This document shows positions 28,461-40,080 of a DNA stretch of 64,000 nucleotides, in pieces. This DNA is from Onthophagus taurus (lineage: Eukaryota; Arthropoda; Insecta; Coleoptera; Scarabaeidae). How positions within the stretch are numbered: the first letter of the stretch is position 1; every line of letters starts with the position of its first letter. The position numbers and the translations under genes were made by a program. The notes under the pieces were generated by a model. It saw only the letters and a list, made by a program, of their open reading frames with translations. It was not told where the DNA came from and ran no database searches. The stretch is from assembly GCF_036711975.1 (NCBI RefSeq), contig NC_091967.1:20150001-20214000 (forward strand). The letters are read 5' to 3'.

Positions 28461-30150
28461 AAAAAGAAATTTGGATCAAGGTTTAAAGATTAGTCAAACA
28501 AATAGATACTGATGTGCAGTAACATTCAATAAGATTTTTTAAGGCAGGGCTGGTTCACTTACTTGGTTAAATGTTCTTTCTTCACTAGCTAAGCTTTTCT
28601 TGGTTAATCGGCCTGTTGCAAGTTGCACACTTGTTTTAACACTTTTTGCTCGGTTTTTAAATATACAGTTCATCAATTCGCTTCACGAAACACAAGATAT
28701 TTTAACGTTCACTCGTCGGTATACGGTAAAGACCGAAATCACAAATCATACTGTCTCGGAAAATTGAGAAAAACCTAAAAAAAGGAACTGGTTCGCCCCC
28801 ACCCTCAATTAATGGGACGAACCGAAATCAAATAACGAAAATAAACAATGTGATGCGTGAACAGTTTTTGAAAAAAATATACTTATTAAAATTACAATTG
28901 TTTTTAACTTGCTAGATATCACTGCTAACAATTGTATATCTCACTATTTCAAAAATCGTTAGTGCCGAGTTAAAAACATATTTAAAAAGAACATATTTTC
29001 GAAAAAGGGAAATCGCGCCTAAAAGTTTTAACATAAAAGGTGAAGGTTTATAATAATAAGTTGGATTACACACAAGATTTGTTAAATAAAGACAAGAAAT
29101 ATTGTAAAATAAACACAAATAATAGGAAGAAAATTAAAATTATTATGGTTTTTGAAAAACGTAAATCGCAATAACGTGGTTTCCTGAAGATAAACCGAAA
29201 CCGGTCGAAACCAAAAAATAAAATTATTTCATCGTTAAGTACGACTATTATTTATATTAATATACCTTAGCATATACGATGATAACAAAGAATCTAAACA
29301 TCAAAGAATCTTCTAAACACAACCACATTTTGAGTCGTTTTATTATAATTTGCTCCAAAAATTTGACTTCTCTGAAATTTCTTTTTGATATTTAATAGCT
29401 ATTGACTAATAGATGGCGCACGAGTTGTTTCTTAATTTATTTAACTCGAAATAAAAAGGAAATTTAATTAAAAGGCAATTTTGTATTACTATTTCTAATA
29501 AACTTAATAACCAAAAAAAGTCTTGTATAACAACAAAATTCATTAAAAAGCTATTTGCACGAAAAGCTTTAAATATAATTTCCTATCTGGAGTTTTTGTT
29601 CGCAAACTAAACTTTGTTGACCAACATAAACTAAATTTAATAGGTGTAGTTCTTTTATGAAAGTTTTATAAACTATTATCATTAATTTTTTTTAATGCGA
29701 TTATTATTTAAATTATGTACACACCCAATTTTTTTTATTCATACATTTTTTTTTACATGATAAACATTGTCGTATCAATAACCACTTAAAAATACAAAGT
29801 GTAAACAAAGATATCTAACCGAACAAAAATAAAACGACAAAACTGAACCGGTTCTTTTTCTAATAATAACCACATAAAAAAACTTACCTAGGTTTCGTAA
29901 AAAATTAAATTAGCAATCTAAAAAAACCATATAACCGGACTTCACACACACATACACAATCAAATAACACGTGAACACAGGGAAATAAACTTTTTTATAC
30001 TTTTGATTGGCAACACTGCACCTGCCATAAAGTGACAGTTAATTAAAAATGACATGTATTTTCGAATCTCTTTCAATATCCCTGTTCTTTATCCACGGAA
30101 TTTACCAGCTTAAACAGTCAATCTAATTTTTGTTCTCCATATTAAGTTGT
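28461..30150. other. Intergenic AT-rich DNA between copia relic and DCAF10
   Basis: No recognisable gene. A CG-richer strip at 28760-28830 and the segment GATAAACCGAAACCGGTCGA at about 29190 (similar in style to 41120-41165, TTTCGATCGAACTATGCGAT) look like ends of unclassified elements. The last ~200 bases probably include the DCAF10 promoter and 5' UTR. Confidence 0.4.
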
Positions 30151-30159
30151 TAGTATATA

Positions 30160-30213
30160 ATGGTGATAAGTTTTGTGAAAAATGATGCGAACTACCGCGG
30201 ACATAACCTATAA
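30160..30213 (+). other. Upstream ORF overlapping the DCAF10 start
   Basis: ATG at 30160 opens a 17-codon frame (MVISFVKNDANYRGHNL) ending at 30213. It overlaps the DCAF10 start at 30182 in another frame. If the 5' UTR includes it, it would reduce initiation at 30182. Transcript start unknown. Confidence 0.35.
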
Positions 30214-33200
30214 ACAAACGAATTACAAAATATTAAGAGATAGAGAATTGGGATTAAAAAAATGTATTGGAACCGAGGACGATTTATCAAGGAAATTATA
30301 TTCTAATATAGATTTTTACGACAACGGGGTTATTTTGGAATATAATTACAACCAAGGAGGAATTTTTAATTTGGAATTTAGTCCCGATGGGCAATTATTA
30401 GTTGCCGCTTGCGAAGGAAGAACAGTGTTACTTTTCGACGCTTTCAATTCAACATTTATCAAACAAATACCTAAAGCTCATTTAAGATGTGTTAATTGTG
30501 TGCGGTAAGTCGAAAATTAAAAAAAAACAACTTTAAAGTAATCTAATATCTTGTATTAGATTTTTAGATAAAAATACTTTTGCAACATGTTCAGACGATG
30601 GTACAATTAAAACATGGGACTTGAGATTTCTAAAAACATCAACAAGAACCCTCCAGGGTCATTCAAATTGGGTGAAGAACATTGAATATTCTGAAAGAGA
30701 GCAAGTTTTAGTTACCAGTGGTTTTGATGGATCCATTTATTCATGGAATTTAAAAAATAACCATGACATTTCAATCAGTTATAATAAAGTGTTTAAAATG
30801 AGTGGTTTAATGAGAATGAAAATAACACCGGATGATACAAAAATGATCATCACAACAACGACTGGTTATATGATAATTGTCCATGATTTAAATTTAAGTA
30901 CTATGTATAACGATTTAAAAGACTTCCATGTAATGTCTCAAAATTTGTTTTTATTCTATATTTAGCTAAAATATTAACTGTTTTAGCCTCATTTATATAG
31001 GTTAATGCAGATGGGGGATGAAGCCCTCCCAGAAGCAACTAGTTTTAACCCTTTATTTACATCGAGTAGAAACAGGGTTGAATTTGTAGTTGATTTTCCT
31101 AATAAAGCTGAGTTAATAAGTTCAGTACAAATTCATCCAATGGGTTGGAGTGCTTTGACTAGAAATATTAGCGATGATAATAATACAGAGGTAAGAATGC
31201 GTTGAGATAAATAAAACTAACCATGTTAAGAAAAATTAAAATAGAATGTAATCATTAACACACCCATTTTAATGCTTCACATTTTTTCGTTCTTTGAATT
31301 TCTTTCTAATTTCTTTTAACCTTCCAATACACGCGCTTATACAGTTATACGCGATGGACTGTAAGCCAGAATTGACAATAGAAACGATCGCCGGGCAAAA
31401 GATGGCGTTAGTTAGAATTTATTAAATTTGAAATTTAATAAATTTAATAACATGGGTTAATTTAACTTAACCCATTTGCATCATAAGCTCAGATATGCGT
31501 GGATTTACTAGTTTTATTATTATTAATGTATTTTATCAAACTAGAACTAATACTAGCACTATAACCTTCTTTAGGAGCAAGTTCCAAGTGTTCAATATAC
31601 AGGGTGTACAAAGACTATGGAATAATAGTTCTACAGCCTAAACTTCAACTTATATTAAAAAAAGTTTTAAATAAAAGTTACTTGAAACTATTTTTCGCAT
31701 ATCTTGGCGTAGAAATAAAATAAAAAAGATGACGACATGTGTTTTTTAAATGAACCCTGTATATTTTAAGGTTTTTGGATTCCTTTTGACAAGGTGTTGC
31801 AAAATGCCATAAAGTTTTAATGCTTTAAACTGCATAGTTTTCAAGATATTGAAACTTTTATTTAAAAAGAGTCATTATGGAATATACAACCTAAGCCTTG
31901 ACATCACAGGGATGGGCGGAGCTTATACCGACTCCAAACATTTTCGTTGCCAATAGACAACCTAAGCCTTGACGTTACAGAGACGGGTGTCATCTCTATG
32001 ACGTCAAGGCTTAGGTTGTCTATTAGTGTTAAAACATTTTAAATAATATTTTTATGGCGATTTATCTTAGCAACTGTGGTAAGCAACGAAACTGTTTGGA
32101 GTCGGTATAAGCTCCGCCCACCTCTGTGACGTCAGACTTAGGCAGTCTATTGAAAAATTGCATATGGGGATTTTTCGTTAGCAACGAAGATGTTTGGAGT
32201 CGGTATAAGCTCCGCCCATCCCTGTGACGTCAAGGGTTAGGTTGTCTATTCCATAATGACGCCATAATTTGGTTGTCGCTACGTCATATCATTTTAAATA
32301 AAAGTTTCAATATCTTGAAAATTATGCAGCTTAAAGCATTAAAACCTTACGGCATTTTGCAACACCTTGTCAAAAGGAAATCAAAAACCTTAAAATATAC
32401 AGGGTGTTCCATTTAAAAAAGACACTCACCATGTCGTAACTCAGACCGCCGTCATCATTTTTATTTTATTTCTACGCCAAGATATGCGGAAAATAGTTTC
32501 AAGTAACTTTTATTTAAAACGTTTTTTAATATAAGTTGAAGTTTATGCTGTGAAGAACCGTGATTCCATACTTTTTGTACACCCTGTATACAACAATTGG
32601 AGGTGAATAACGACTAAAATTAGATTATTGGCTGTTTTGTACGAACATTAATATTGGACTATCGTAAATTTTACGATTTAAACGAAATACCACTTTTCAC
32701 AAAAAATTTTTATTATAAGAAAAAGTAAAAATTACAATTAATTTCTTTGGTGCTTTAGCATAACTACACTCACTTTCACATGAAATACACCACCCATTAA
32801 GAATTAGACTACAATTTTGAAACTTCGGTAAAATAATGCTTTATTATCAACTAAGAAACGATGAAAGTTTAGTTCAAAAAAAAAACAATACAAAAATTAA
32901 CATTTTTCAAGAAAAAACTAGTAGTGGGTTGCATCCCCATGCGCAGCTATGCAGCATTAACTTTTCTATCCATGCTCTCTATTAAGTGGTCGATATCCTC
33001 ATGGGGTATCTCATTCCATGCAACCTCTAGATGGCGTCGAGGTTCATTCAGATTCTCAGGAGACCTGGGTACTTGTCTTAGTCGTCATATCCCAGACATG
33101 TTCAATCGGCGACAAGTCCAGTGATCGTGCAGGCCAGGGCAAAATCTGTAATCCAACCTGCTCCAGGAACCTTCTTGTAACCATAGCAGTATGAGGTCTT

Positions 33201-36200
33201 GCTGTTGGAACGTGGCATTCTGCAACGTCTGCATGAAAGGTACTAACACCAGTTCCAGAACGTTGTCGATGTAACGACGTGCGTTTAACGTGCCTGGAAT
33301 GAACGGAATATAGCCCCCCAAACCATAACCTCAGCTGTTAAGGCTGTGTGTCGTCTTTGAACGAACTCCAAATTCCGTCTTTCCCCTCGATGTCGCCGCA
33401 CCCTTCTACGACCATCATTCACCCATAAACAAAACCCTGATTCATCACTGAAGACGATGTCATTCCATTGATGAACCCACCCTTGCCGTTCTTGACACCA
33501 TCCAAGTGTGGCTGCTTTATGGGGAGGTGTTAATGGAAGCCGAAGGTAAGGACGGTATGAATGAAGCCTAAAGGAAAAAATTCTTCTGTAAACAGTTGCC
33601 ATCGACAAGTGTCGGTTCAAAACTCTCGTCCAATCGACCTTGTTGTTTGAAATCGATCCCTGGTAGCCATTCGCCTAAGGAGTCGGTATTCACGTGCGTT
33701 GCTGCTTCGGGCGGGTCGACCAGCAGGACGGCGCCTCTGAATACTGTCTTCGGACCATAGAGACCATACCCGAGGCGCCATTACAAGGCGTCTACTTGAC
33801 AATCAAATAAACTGACATTTTGTGGGCAGAAATTCATTAATTTCTAGGAAGAAAATATTGAAAGTTGGAGATAACAATGATACAGGAAATATAACAGTTG
33901 AGTTTTTTCCGCGGAAACTTTCATCGTTTCTTACTTGATAATAAAGCATTATTTGAATTTTAGTGGGTGGTGGATTTCATATGAAAGTGAGCATATAATG
34001 AGATTGTATTAAGAGCATTTTTTATTGTGTATGTATTACACATTGTACAAATATAGCCTCTCTGCTCATTAGAAATAGTATGTTTGCAGTATGTAGTGGT
34101 CATGCGTCTTTTCCTACTTGAGCAGTAGAAACAAAATTTCGTTTCTTGTTTTCAGATTCTTCGTCGTTGCCAGAAATCTTTAAGATACTATTTATGGTTT
34201 TTTATTAGATTTTAAACAATGTGTTTCATCTTCAGATAAACTCAGTTCTGATTCCATGTTATCCCCACTCTCAGTCACCGTCATTGTCTTCAAAAGGTTC
34301 GAGATCACCATCGCTATTCATTATCCGTTGTAGTTCTTCATCTATTTCCTTTTGCATCAAAGGTTTTTTGAAAGACATTTTTCTGTGACATTTATTGGAA
34401 AGCGTTATCGGAAAACTATAAACATTTTTATGTTGGTTATGGACACTACGTAAATACTGGACTTTCGTATAATTCACGAATTCTAAAGTCTACAATAATC
34501 GGCAACGCAGTCGAATTTGTAAACAACGCTCCCATCACTTAATTCATCAGTTAACTAAACACTGTAGAGGAAAGTAATGAAACACTGAAAGACTTAAGTG
34601 ATGTGAGGGTAATCAAAATTTTACAAAGTTGAACGAGCGTCGTAAAATTTCCGAATGTCCAGTAATCTAGGGTCAACACAGTGGGCGTGGAAATTATTTT
34701 GAAACCGTAATTCCACCGCTAAGGGTCGTAACTGCCATAAAGAAACATTAAATTCCTGCTATCTCGGAAATTTAGATGATGAGCTATAATTTTGACAATA
34801 TCATTTGGTAGTTTGGATAATACCTAATCATTTTTCTTTGCGACATTTCTCATATCTATCACAATAACTACTCCTGGAGCATTCAACCGATTTGAATATA
34901 TTTGCTCCTGTTTGAAAGAGCATTTTATGTTCTTTAAACATTTATTAAAAATTTGTGCACCAATCGGATCAAGCTACTTTAGCAATCAAATTACAGAGCA
35001 CAGAAATGTTACTACATAGAGCCTTTCTTCACACTTTATTTAGATTCAGAATGATGACAATAAAACAAAATAAACCAAAACACTTAGAATAACACAAATT
35101 TTTTCACTTATTTAATCGTCAGTTAGTCCCACATCAAAATAATATTTTTTAAGAGGGGAAAGTGAAGAGTTTCTTTTACAAAATATTATAAACTGGTTTA
35201 TTTATGTTGAAAATAATCTATACATAGAATTTTAGTAGCTAGACTATGACAAAATTATTACAACGTGATCGTTTTGAAGATGTTTATGGAGTCTGGTTAT
35301 CCGTTGATGATTTCGTCAAAAAAAAATTGGCCTATAAGTTTTCCTTCTACGATTCCGCACTATACGTTCAAACTCCAGCGATTTTGATGCTCTACATATC
35401 GCGTCTAATGTGGCTTTTGTTCGGGGCAATAATGCATGTTATGCAAATTTACATCACCTGCATTATTGAAAGATGCTTTATGCATCCATAGTATTTGTGA
35501 TAAAAAATTTGGATTTTCCGGAATCATATTTAACAGCCAATAACAATAGTTTAATCTGTAATCATAACTAGTATCGGTTCAGGCCTGATGTAAAACTATG
35601 TGATGGGGATGCATATTATTCTCTTGAGGAGTCTTGTATGTATGTATGTATGGATTGGGGAGTGCATGCAAAACCGCACGCCACACTTAGGCCCCATTGG
35701 GCCCCTTGTGCATCCTCCCATTACACACTCTAGTCACATCAACCAGCCTAAGGATTTACCAAAGGCTAGCACAGCTCCTAGAGATGCATTCCTGATGTCA
35801 TCTGTGGTTGGCCATTTCTCCCCGAAGGTCCTCATTCTGAGGTCGGTCAGAGAGGGGCAATCACACAAGATGTGTTTAACCGTCTCGTCATCCTGTTCAC
35901 AGGCTCGACAGAGAGGGGAGTCAGCAAGCTTCATGTTTTGAAGGTGCCTATTTACTTTACAGTGTCCCGTGAGGAGACCTGTGGCAGTGCGAAGGGCACT
36001 TTTACCGAGCCCTGAGAAGTCCCCCTTGAGGAGTCTTGTGGACAATTGTTTTTGGGATTCCAAGGTCATCGGATTTCTTTCTGGTGGATATTATGGGATT
36101 AGATTGCAATGTGTTCCACGAATTCTTAGCGGTGTCTGAATGGCTTGCACGTGTCCATAATCATTTAGCCAATCTTGAAAACACGTATCGAGAAAAATGT

Positions 36201-37877
36201 CCTTTGTGGAAATGTCATTGCAACATTTTCAAAATACTGAACATAAATTCGTAACATATCATACGCTTCTGCGTTAATAAATGACATATTTACAGTTACC
36301 ATGGCTGGTAATTGGATCCTAATGAAGACACTCCAACATTCGAGAACGGATGCAGACAACAAAAATATGTAATCGCTGCAGATAACGAACAAGACCATAA
36401 ATATTCAAATTGGTTAAATCGTACAGGGGATATTAAAATGTAAATATTTGAAAACGTATTGGCCTCCGTATTATGACAGATATGAGAAATGTCCAAGGTA
36501 TCAAATAATGTTGTCAAAGTTATAGCTCATCATTTAACTTCCCGATATAGCGGGAATTTTATGTTTCTTTATGGCAGTTGCGACCCTTGGCGGTGGAATT
36601 ACGAACTTCAAAATAATTTCCAGCTATTTCTCTTGCTCACTTTATCAGCAAGGATTTTGCGTCTGGATGTGATAAGGATGTGCGTCTGACCCGAAGTAAC
36701 CCGAATATTCTAGTTCCATTAAAAATGTATACCACCTGAAACTAGAACTAACACTAGATCTAGGAAGTTTCGGGTTTAGCTAAAAATGTTTATATCGCCA
36801 ATAGGGTTTTATTTACTTATTTTTTGTATACACCATTTCCCAAATATTAATATTTATTAGAATTGTTACTACTCTCAACAATATCGAATATTTGCAGTCA
36901 TCTAAATGTTGTCATTTGAAAGAGCTAGCCAATAAAAGATAGCACTAGTGCGAAATTAGAAATTTAAATAGTGCGAACTAACAACAATAATAATAATAGT
37001 ACGTGCACTAGTATTGAAAGGTTAAAAGAATTTTCTAATTTTTATACAGCAACACCTTGAAATGAACCATCACGTTATAAACAAATAAACACCATATTTA
37101 TATTTATTTAATATCACACTGAAACTAATTAATAAACAAAAAAATAACGTTTAATCTTTAAAATGTTAATAAATGATAATTAAAACTGTAACTTTTACTG
37201 GAAGAAAATTTTAAAGGTCACCAGAGAGAATAAAATAATTTTAGTTGAATTTAAAAAGTGAATGGAATGCTAATAAATAAAAATGATTTTAGTGGACGTG
37301 TGTTCATGATATTCAAATGAAGGAACCTAAATATTACGATGATATTTACACGTATATTCAATCGCCGGAATTAGAAGAAACTAACGAATCGGTGCCGGAT
37401 AATTTAATAGATATTTGGCAAGGTTTAAGAACGTTAGATCAAACGGAAAGAAGCGTAGTAAATCATCGTCCCCGTGTAAATTTTATGAATAGTGGTCTTC
37501 TTCATCGTCTTCGTAATCCATGTCGTGAACCCAACCCCGAAGATAAAAATAGAATGGTGAAAAACCTTCCAAGATTAACGCATTTTATCCAAGAGCAGGT
37601 TATGAGACGGGGTTATATTAAAGAATTATGTTTTTCAAGCGATGGTAGAATCATTGCTTCGCCATACGGAAAAGGAGTGAGATTGTTAGCTTTTAACGAA
37701 CGTTGTCAAGAAATTTGCGATTGTTTACCAGATGAACCCCAACAATTGGTTCCTATTGTGAATATGCAAGGGTATCATTTGGAAGTTGTTGTTAGTTGTA
37801 AATTCAATCCGAGACATTATCAAATGGTTACCGGATGTCTTGACGGCGGAATAAATTGGTATAGACCCGTTTTGTAG
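30182..37877 (+). CDS. DCAF10: DDB1- and CUL4-associated factor 10 (WD-repeat protein)
   Basis: Four exons: 30182-30504, 30560-30929, 30987-31190, 37293-37877. Phases are 2, 0 and 0; the product is about 493 residues, compared with roughly 560 in human. DCAF10 (WDR32) is a substrate receptor of the CUL4-DDB1 ubiquitin ligase. Visible: WD repeats FNLEFSPDGQLLVAACEGRT, FATCSDDGTIKTWDLR, LQGHSNWVKNIEY with VTSGFDGSIYSWNLK, and the family-specific HPHLYRLMQMGDEALPEATS. The last exon begins WTCVHDIQ and carries YIKELCFSSDGRIIASPYGK and CKFNPRHYQMVTGCLDGGIN. The exon 3 start at 30987 was chosen over the nearer AG at 31000 because only it keeps phase. Intron 3 (6.1 kb) holds a foldback element, a Tc1 element and a LINE fragment. 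Confidence 0.94.
31600..32586. mobile_element. 987-bp foldback element with ~450-bp inverted arms, TA-flanked
   Basis: Starts CAGGGTGTACAAAGACTATG and ends GTACACCCTG, with TA on both sides (31598-31599, 32587-32588). The arms match over most of their length: CTTATATTAAAAAAAGTTTT, CATATCTTGGCGTAGAAATA, TTTTGACAAGGTGTTGCAAA and their complements. The centre carries several copies, in both orientations, of GGCGGAGCTTATACCGACTC plus TGACGTCA-type sites and CAACCTAAGCCTTGACGTTA. No coding capacity. TIR and TA duplication point to a Tc1/mariner-mobilised MITE. Confidence 0.8.
32767..33993 (-). mobile_element. Tc1-like transposon with degenerate transposase, TA-flanked
   Basis: Inverted ends of about 100 bp: CACTCACTTTCACATGAAAT and ATAATGCTTTATTATCAACT at left, and their complements at right (33905-33993), with TA at 32765-32766 and 33994-33995. 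The minus-strand transposase runs from about 33802 to 32910. N-terminal helix-turn-helix traces (SIQRRRPAGRPARSS), NRHLSMATVYRRIFSFRLHS, then WNDIVFSDESGFCLWVNDGR (first Asp), HTALTAEVMVWGAI and FIPGTLNARRYIDNVL follow. A frameshifted DLS.VEHVWD block near 33090 carries the third acidic residue, here Glu. Two or more frameshifts. Lies in DCAF10 intron 3, antisense to it. Confidence 0.85.
34000..35599. other. DCAF10 intron 3, mostly unidentified
   Basis: A minus-strand open frame at 34271-34477 (KKPLMQKEIDEELQRIMNSD, then EPFEDNDGD) resembles the acidic start of piggyBac-type transposases, but no catalytic part follows, so I leave it unassigned. A plus-strand frame at 35246-35491 shows no family resemblance. 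A (TATG)n run lies at about 35634-35652. Confidence 0.35.
35600..36069 (-). pseudogene. 3' end of a LINE ORF2: RNase H C-terminus and zinc-finger-like region
   Basis: The minus strand from 36069 reads GLGKSALRTATGLLTGHCKV, NRHLQNMKLADSPLCRACEQ, DDETVKHILCDCPSLTDLRM, ending GAVLAFGKSLGWLM and a stop near 35737. This is the LxTGHxxxNxHLxxMGLxxxPxCRxC...ETxxHILCxCP signature at the C-terminus of insect R1/I-type LINEs. The 5' part is absent, as expected for 5' truncation. Confidence 0.85.
36070..37292. other. DCAF10 intron 3, distal part
   Basis: Contains a CTAG-rich repeat arm at 36735-36780 (ACCACCTGAAACTAGAACTA, ACACTAGATCTAGGAAGTTT). Otherwise AT-rich with no recognisable gene. Confidence 0.5.
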
Positions 37878-37995
37878 TCGAATAAAAAAATTCTTTTTTT
37901 TTTATTAACGTGTATTTAAAAGATCAAGTTATATGTTTCTATTAATTTAATGTTTGTACTTATAGAGATGAAATTAATCAATTGTATAATTGTTT

Positions 37996-38001
37996 AATAA
38001 A
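37996..38001 (+). terminator. DCAF10: Poly(A) signal of DCAF10
   Basis: AATAAA 119 nt after the stop at 37877. A second AATAAA follows near 38070. Confidence 0.6.
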
Positions 38002-38274
38002 ATATTATGTAACATTTTCTTTACTGCCAATATGGATGTAATACTGTGTTACTTTACATTATAATCTTAATAAAACAATTTCAATTATTATTAAAAGGGC
38101 ACGATTTTTCTTTTTGTACGACTGTAATAATTTTTTGATATAATTTAATAGTCTATTTATGTTTTAGAACGACGATGCTCAAAGTTCGCTCACTTGGACC
38201 ACTACAAGGTACTTGGTGAACTTATGAAAAGAAAAATTGAGGGTTCAAAATGTTACAGTACACGTCTGGTGGGT

Positions 38275-38327
38275 CTTGTAACAGTACGCATTTAGATAGT
38301 CCAGACTCTAAGTCGTACTGTTACAAG
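38275..38327. repeat. Perfect 14-bp inverted repeat
   Basis: CTTGTAACAGTACG (38275-38288) and CGTACTGTTACAAG (38314-38327) with a 25-nt spacer. A related TGTTACAGTACACGTCTGGT precedes it at 38251. Probably a fragment of a MITE. Confidence 0.55.
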
Positions 38328-38479
38328 TCAGCGCTACGCAGTAATGAGAACTGTACCCTAGCTAGAACAGTTTTTTAATCGACAAGGTTTTTGTGACAGA
38401 TTCTAAATGCTAATTATTATTTTACTACTTAACCTCATTACAAGCTAATCGCTAATCAGTTTTTGCTACGTATCTGGTG

Positions 38480-40080
38480 AAGTAACTTGCAACGAAATTT
38501 GACTGAACTTTACCAGCAGTGTTTCGTGATTATTTTGGCTTCTCTGTGGCTCATCAAGATAAGGATTGCACATTTAATATATGCTGTACGACATGCGTAA
38601 AGAACCGTACAGATTGGGCAAAAGGAACGCGATATATGATTTTCAGAAAACCCATATATACCAGATATATATATATATCATATATATATATATATCCCAT
38701 ATATATATATCAGATACGTAGTTTATAGACAGAGTCTATAAACTACGTATCTGATTGCTACTTTTACCTGACTCAAAACATACTGTGAAATACGCAAATG
38801 TACGTTCTGCAATACGACCACTCCCTCATAGTGCTGATTTATGTATACCTGCAGTGCCAAATCAGATAAATGATGCCACCATTTACCTTCATGTAGTGCA
38901 GTTGCAGAAGGAAATTTTTGATCCAACCTATCTACTTGCCTGGGAAGTACATAGGTTACATATAGTAAGATATCATATTTACTAACTCAAGCTGATCATA
39001 ACGATCTGGTTTTAGACATAAAATTGTCAAAAAAGCAGTCTGAACTATTAGGATCTATATAGAAAGAATGGAATTTGCTTCATCCAGGAACTAAGGTGTG
39101 TCGTTTTCGTAGTCGTGACGAAGATGCAAAAAAATACCGTTCACATGTCACATTTCGGTTATGAACTTGATAGATATTAAATTTGAACCACAAGATTTGC
39201 GTTTATTTATAGATTCGTCAAAAATCAGTTTAAAAGCTATACAGTTGCATAATGGAAATAGATTTCCGTCTGTTTCGATAGCACAGCTAGCTAGCGTGCT
39301 TCTAGTATGAAAAAAAACTTACAAAAACATGAAATTGGTGCTAGATAAGTGGTAACTTTAAAATCATTGCTTTTTATGTAAATGGTACAGCAGAGATCGA
39401 AACAATTACTACTGCAAAAAAGACTGGTCAAAGCGTGATTGAGCACACTACAGTATTTTTACCACCTTTACATATAAAACTAGGTTTTATAAAAAATTTT
39501 GTCAAAGCCATGTATCGCAATCGGTCAGGTTTTATGTACTTGAAAGAAAAGTTTCCCAAAGTTATTGGCGCAAAAATAAAGGAAGGAATTTGGAAGAAAA
39601 GTTGAGTTCCTTAGAGAAATTGCTTGGAAAAGATTTAAAAACGTTGAGCAACATTTTTTGGCAAAGAAACCACAAAGCTAGTAACTGTAAAGATCTGATA
39701 GAAGAACTACTTTCGACATACATTGGGTTGTAATATATCATTCAAAATACACTTTCTACACTCCATCGAGACTTCTTTCCCGAAAATCTAAGAGCCGGTA
39801 GCGACGAACATGGAGAAAGGTGCCATGAGAATATTTCCAGCATAGAAAAACGATTCCAGGACAAATGGAGAGCATCTGCTATGTTGGCAGATTTTTGTTG
39901 GACGCTTGCAAGACTACAATACTCCAGAAAATTTTAAGAAACATATTTTTAAATTTACTTGTAAATAAAGTCTCTGTCAAGTTCCTGCCACAAACAACTA
40001 TGGATGCCAGATTTGTTTCGTCGTAGATCGCCAGCCCCCATGTCTTTTCAAGATCAGCTCCCGAATCCGCTAGTATAGTA
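38480..40080 (+). pseudogene. Relic of a multi-copy 'SKHTVKY / FIDSSK' transposon-associated protein
   Basis: Successive degenerate blocks on the plus strand: DYFGFSVAHQDKDCTFNICC and TTCVKNRTDWAKGTRYMIFR (38520-38650); SKHTVKYANVRSAIRPLPHS (38775-38840); DLRLFIDSSKISLKAIQLHN, GNRFPS (39195-39270); TVFLPPLHIKLGFIKNFVKA, SGFMYLKEKFPKVIGAKIKE (39450-39585); ISFKIHFLHS and EPVATNMEKG (39735-39820). The order matches a repeated hypothetical protein family seen in aphids, Hydra and other animals, presumably mobile. I cannot assign a superfamily. It is broken by stops, frameshifts and an AT microsatellite. Confidence 0.6.
38655..38753. repeat. (AT)n microsatellite followed by a perfect 20-bp hairpin
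   Basis: ATATATATAT blocks at 38664-38710, then CAGATACGTAGTTTATAGAC (38711-38730), loop AGA, and its exact complement GTCTATAAACTACGTATCTG (38734-38753). The insertion interrupts the relic ORF just before SKHTVKY. Confidence 0.85.

Noticed and set aside
34271..34477. Minus-strand ORF with acidic KKPLMQKEIDEELQ start
   Set aside because: It resembles the N-terminus of piggyBac-type transposases, but only ~35 residues are suggestive and no DDE block or TTAA-flanked ends were found. Mentioned in the gap entry only.
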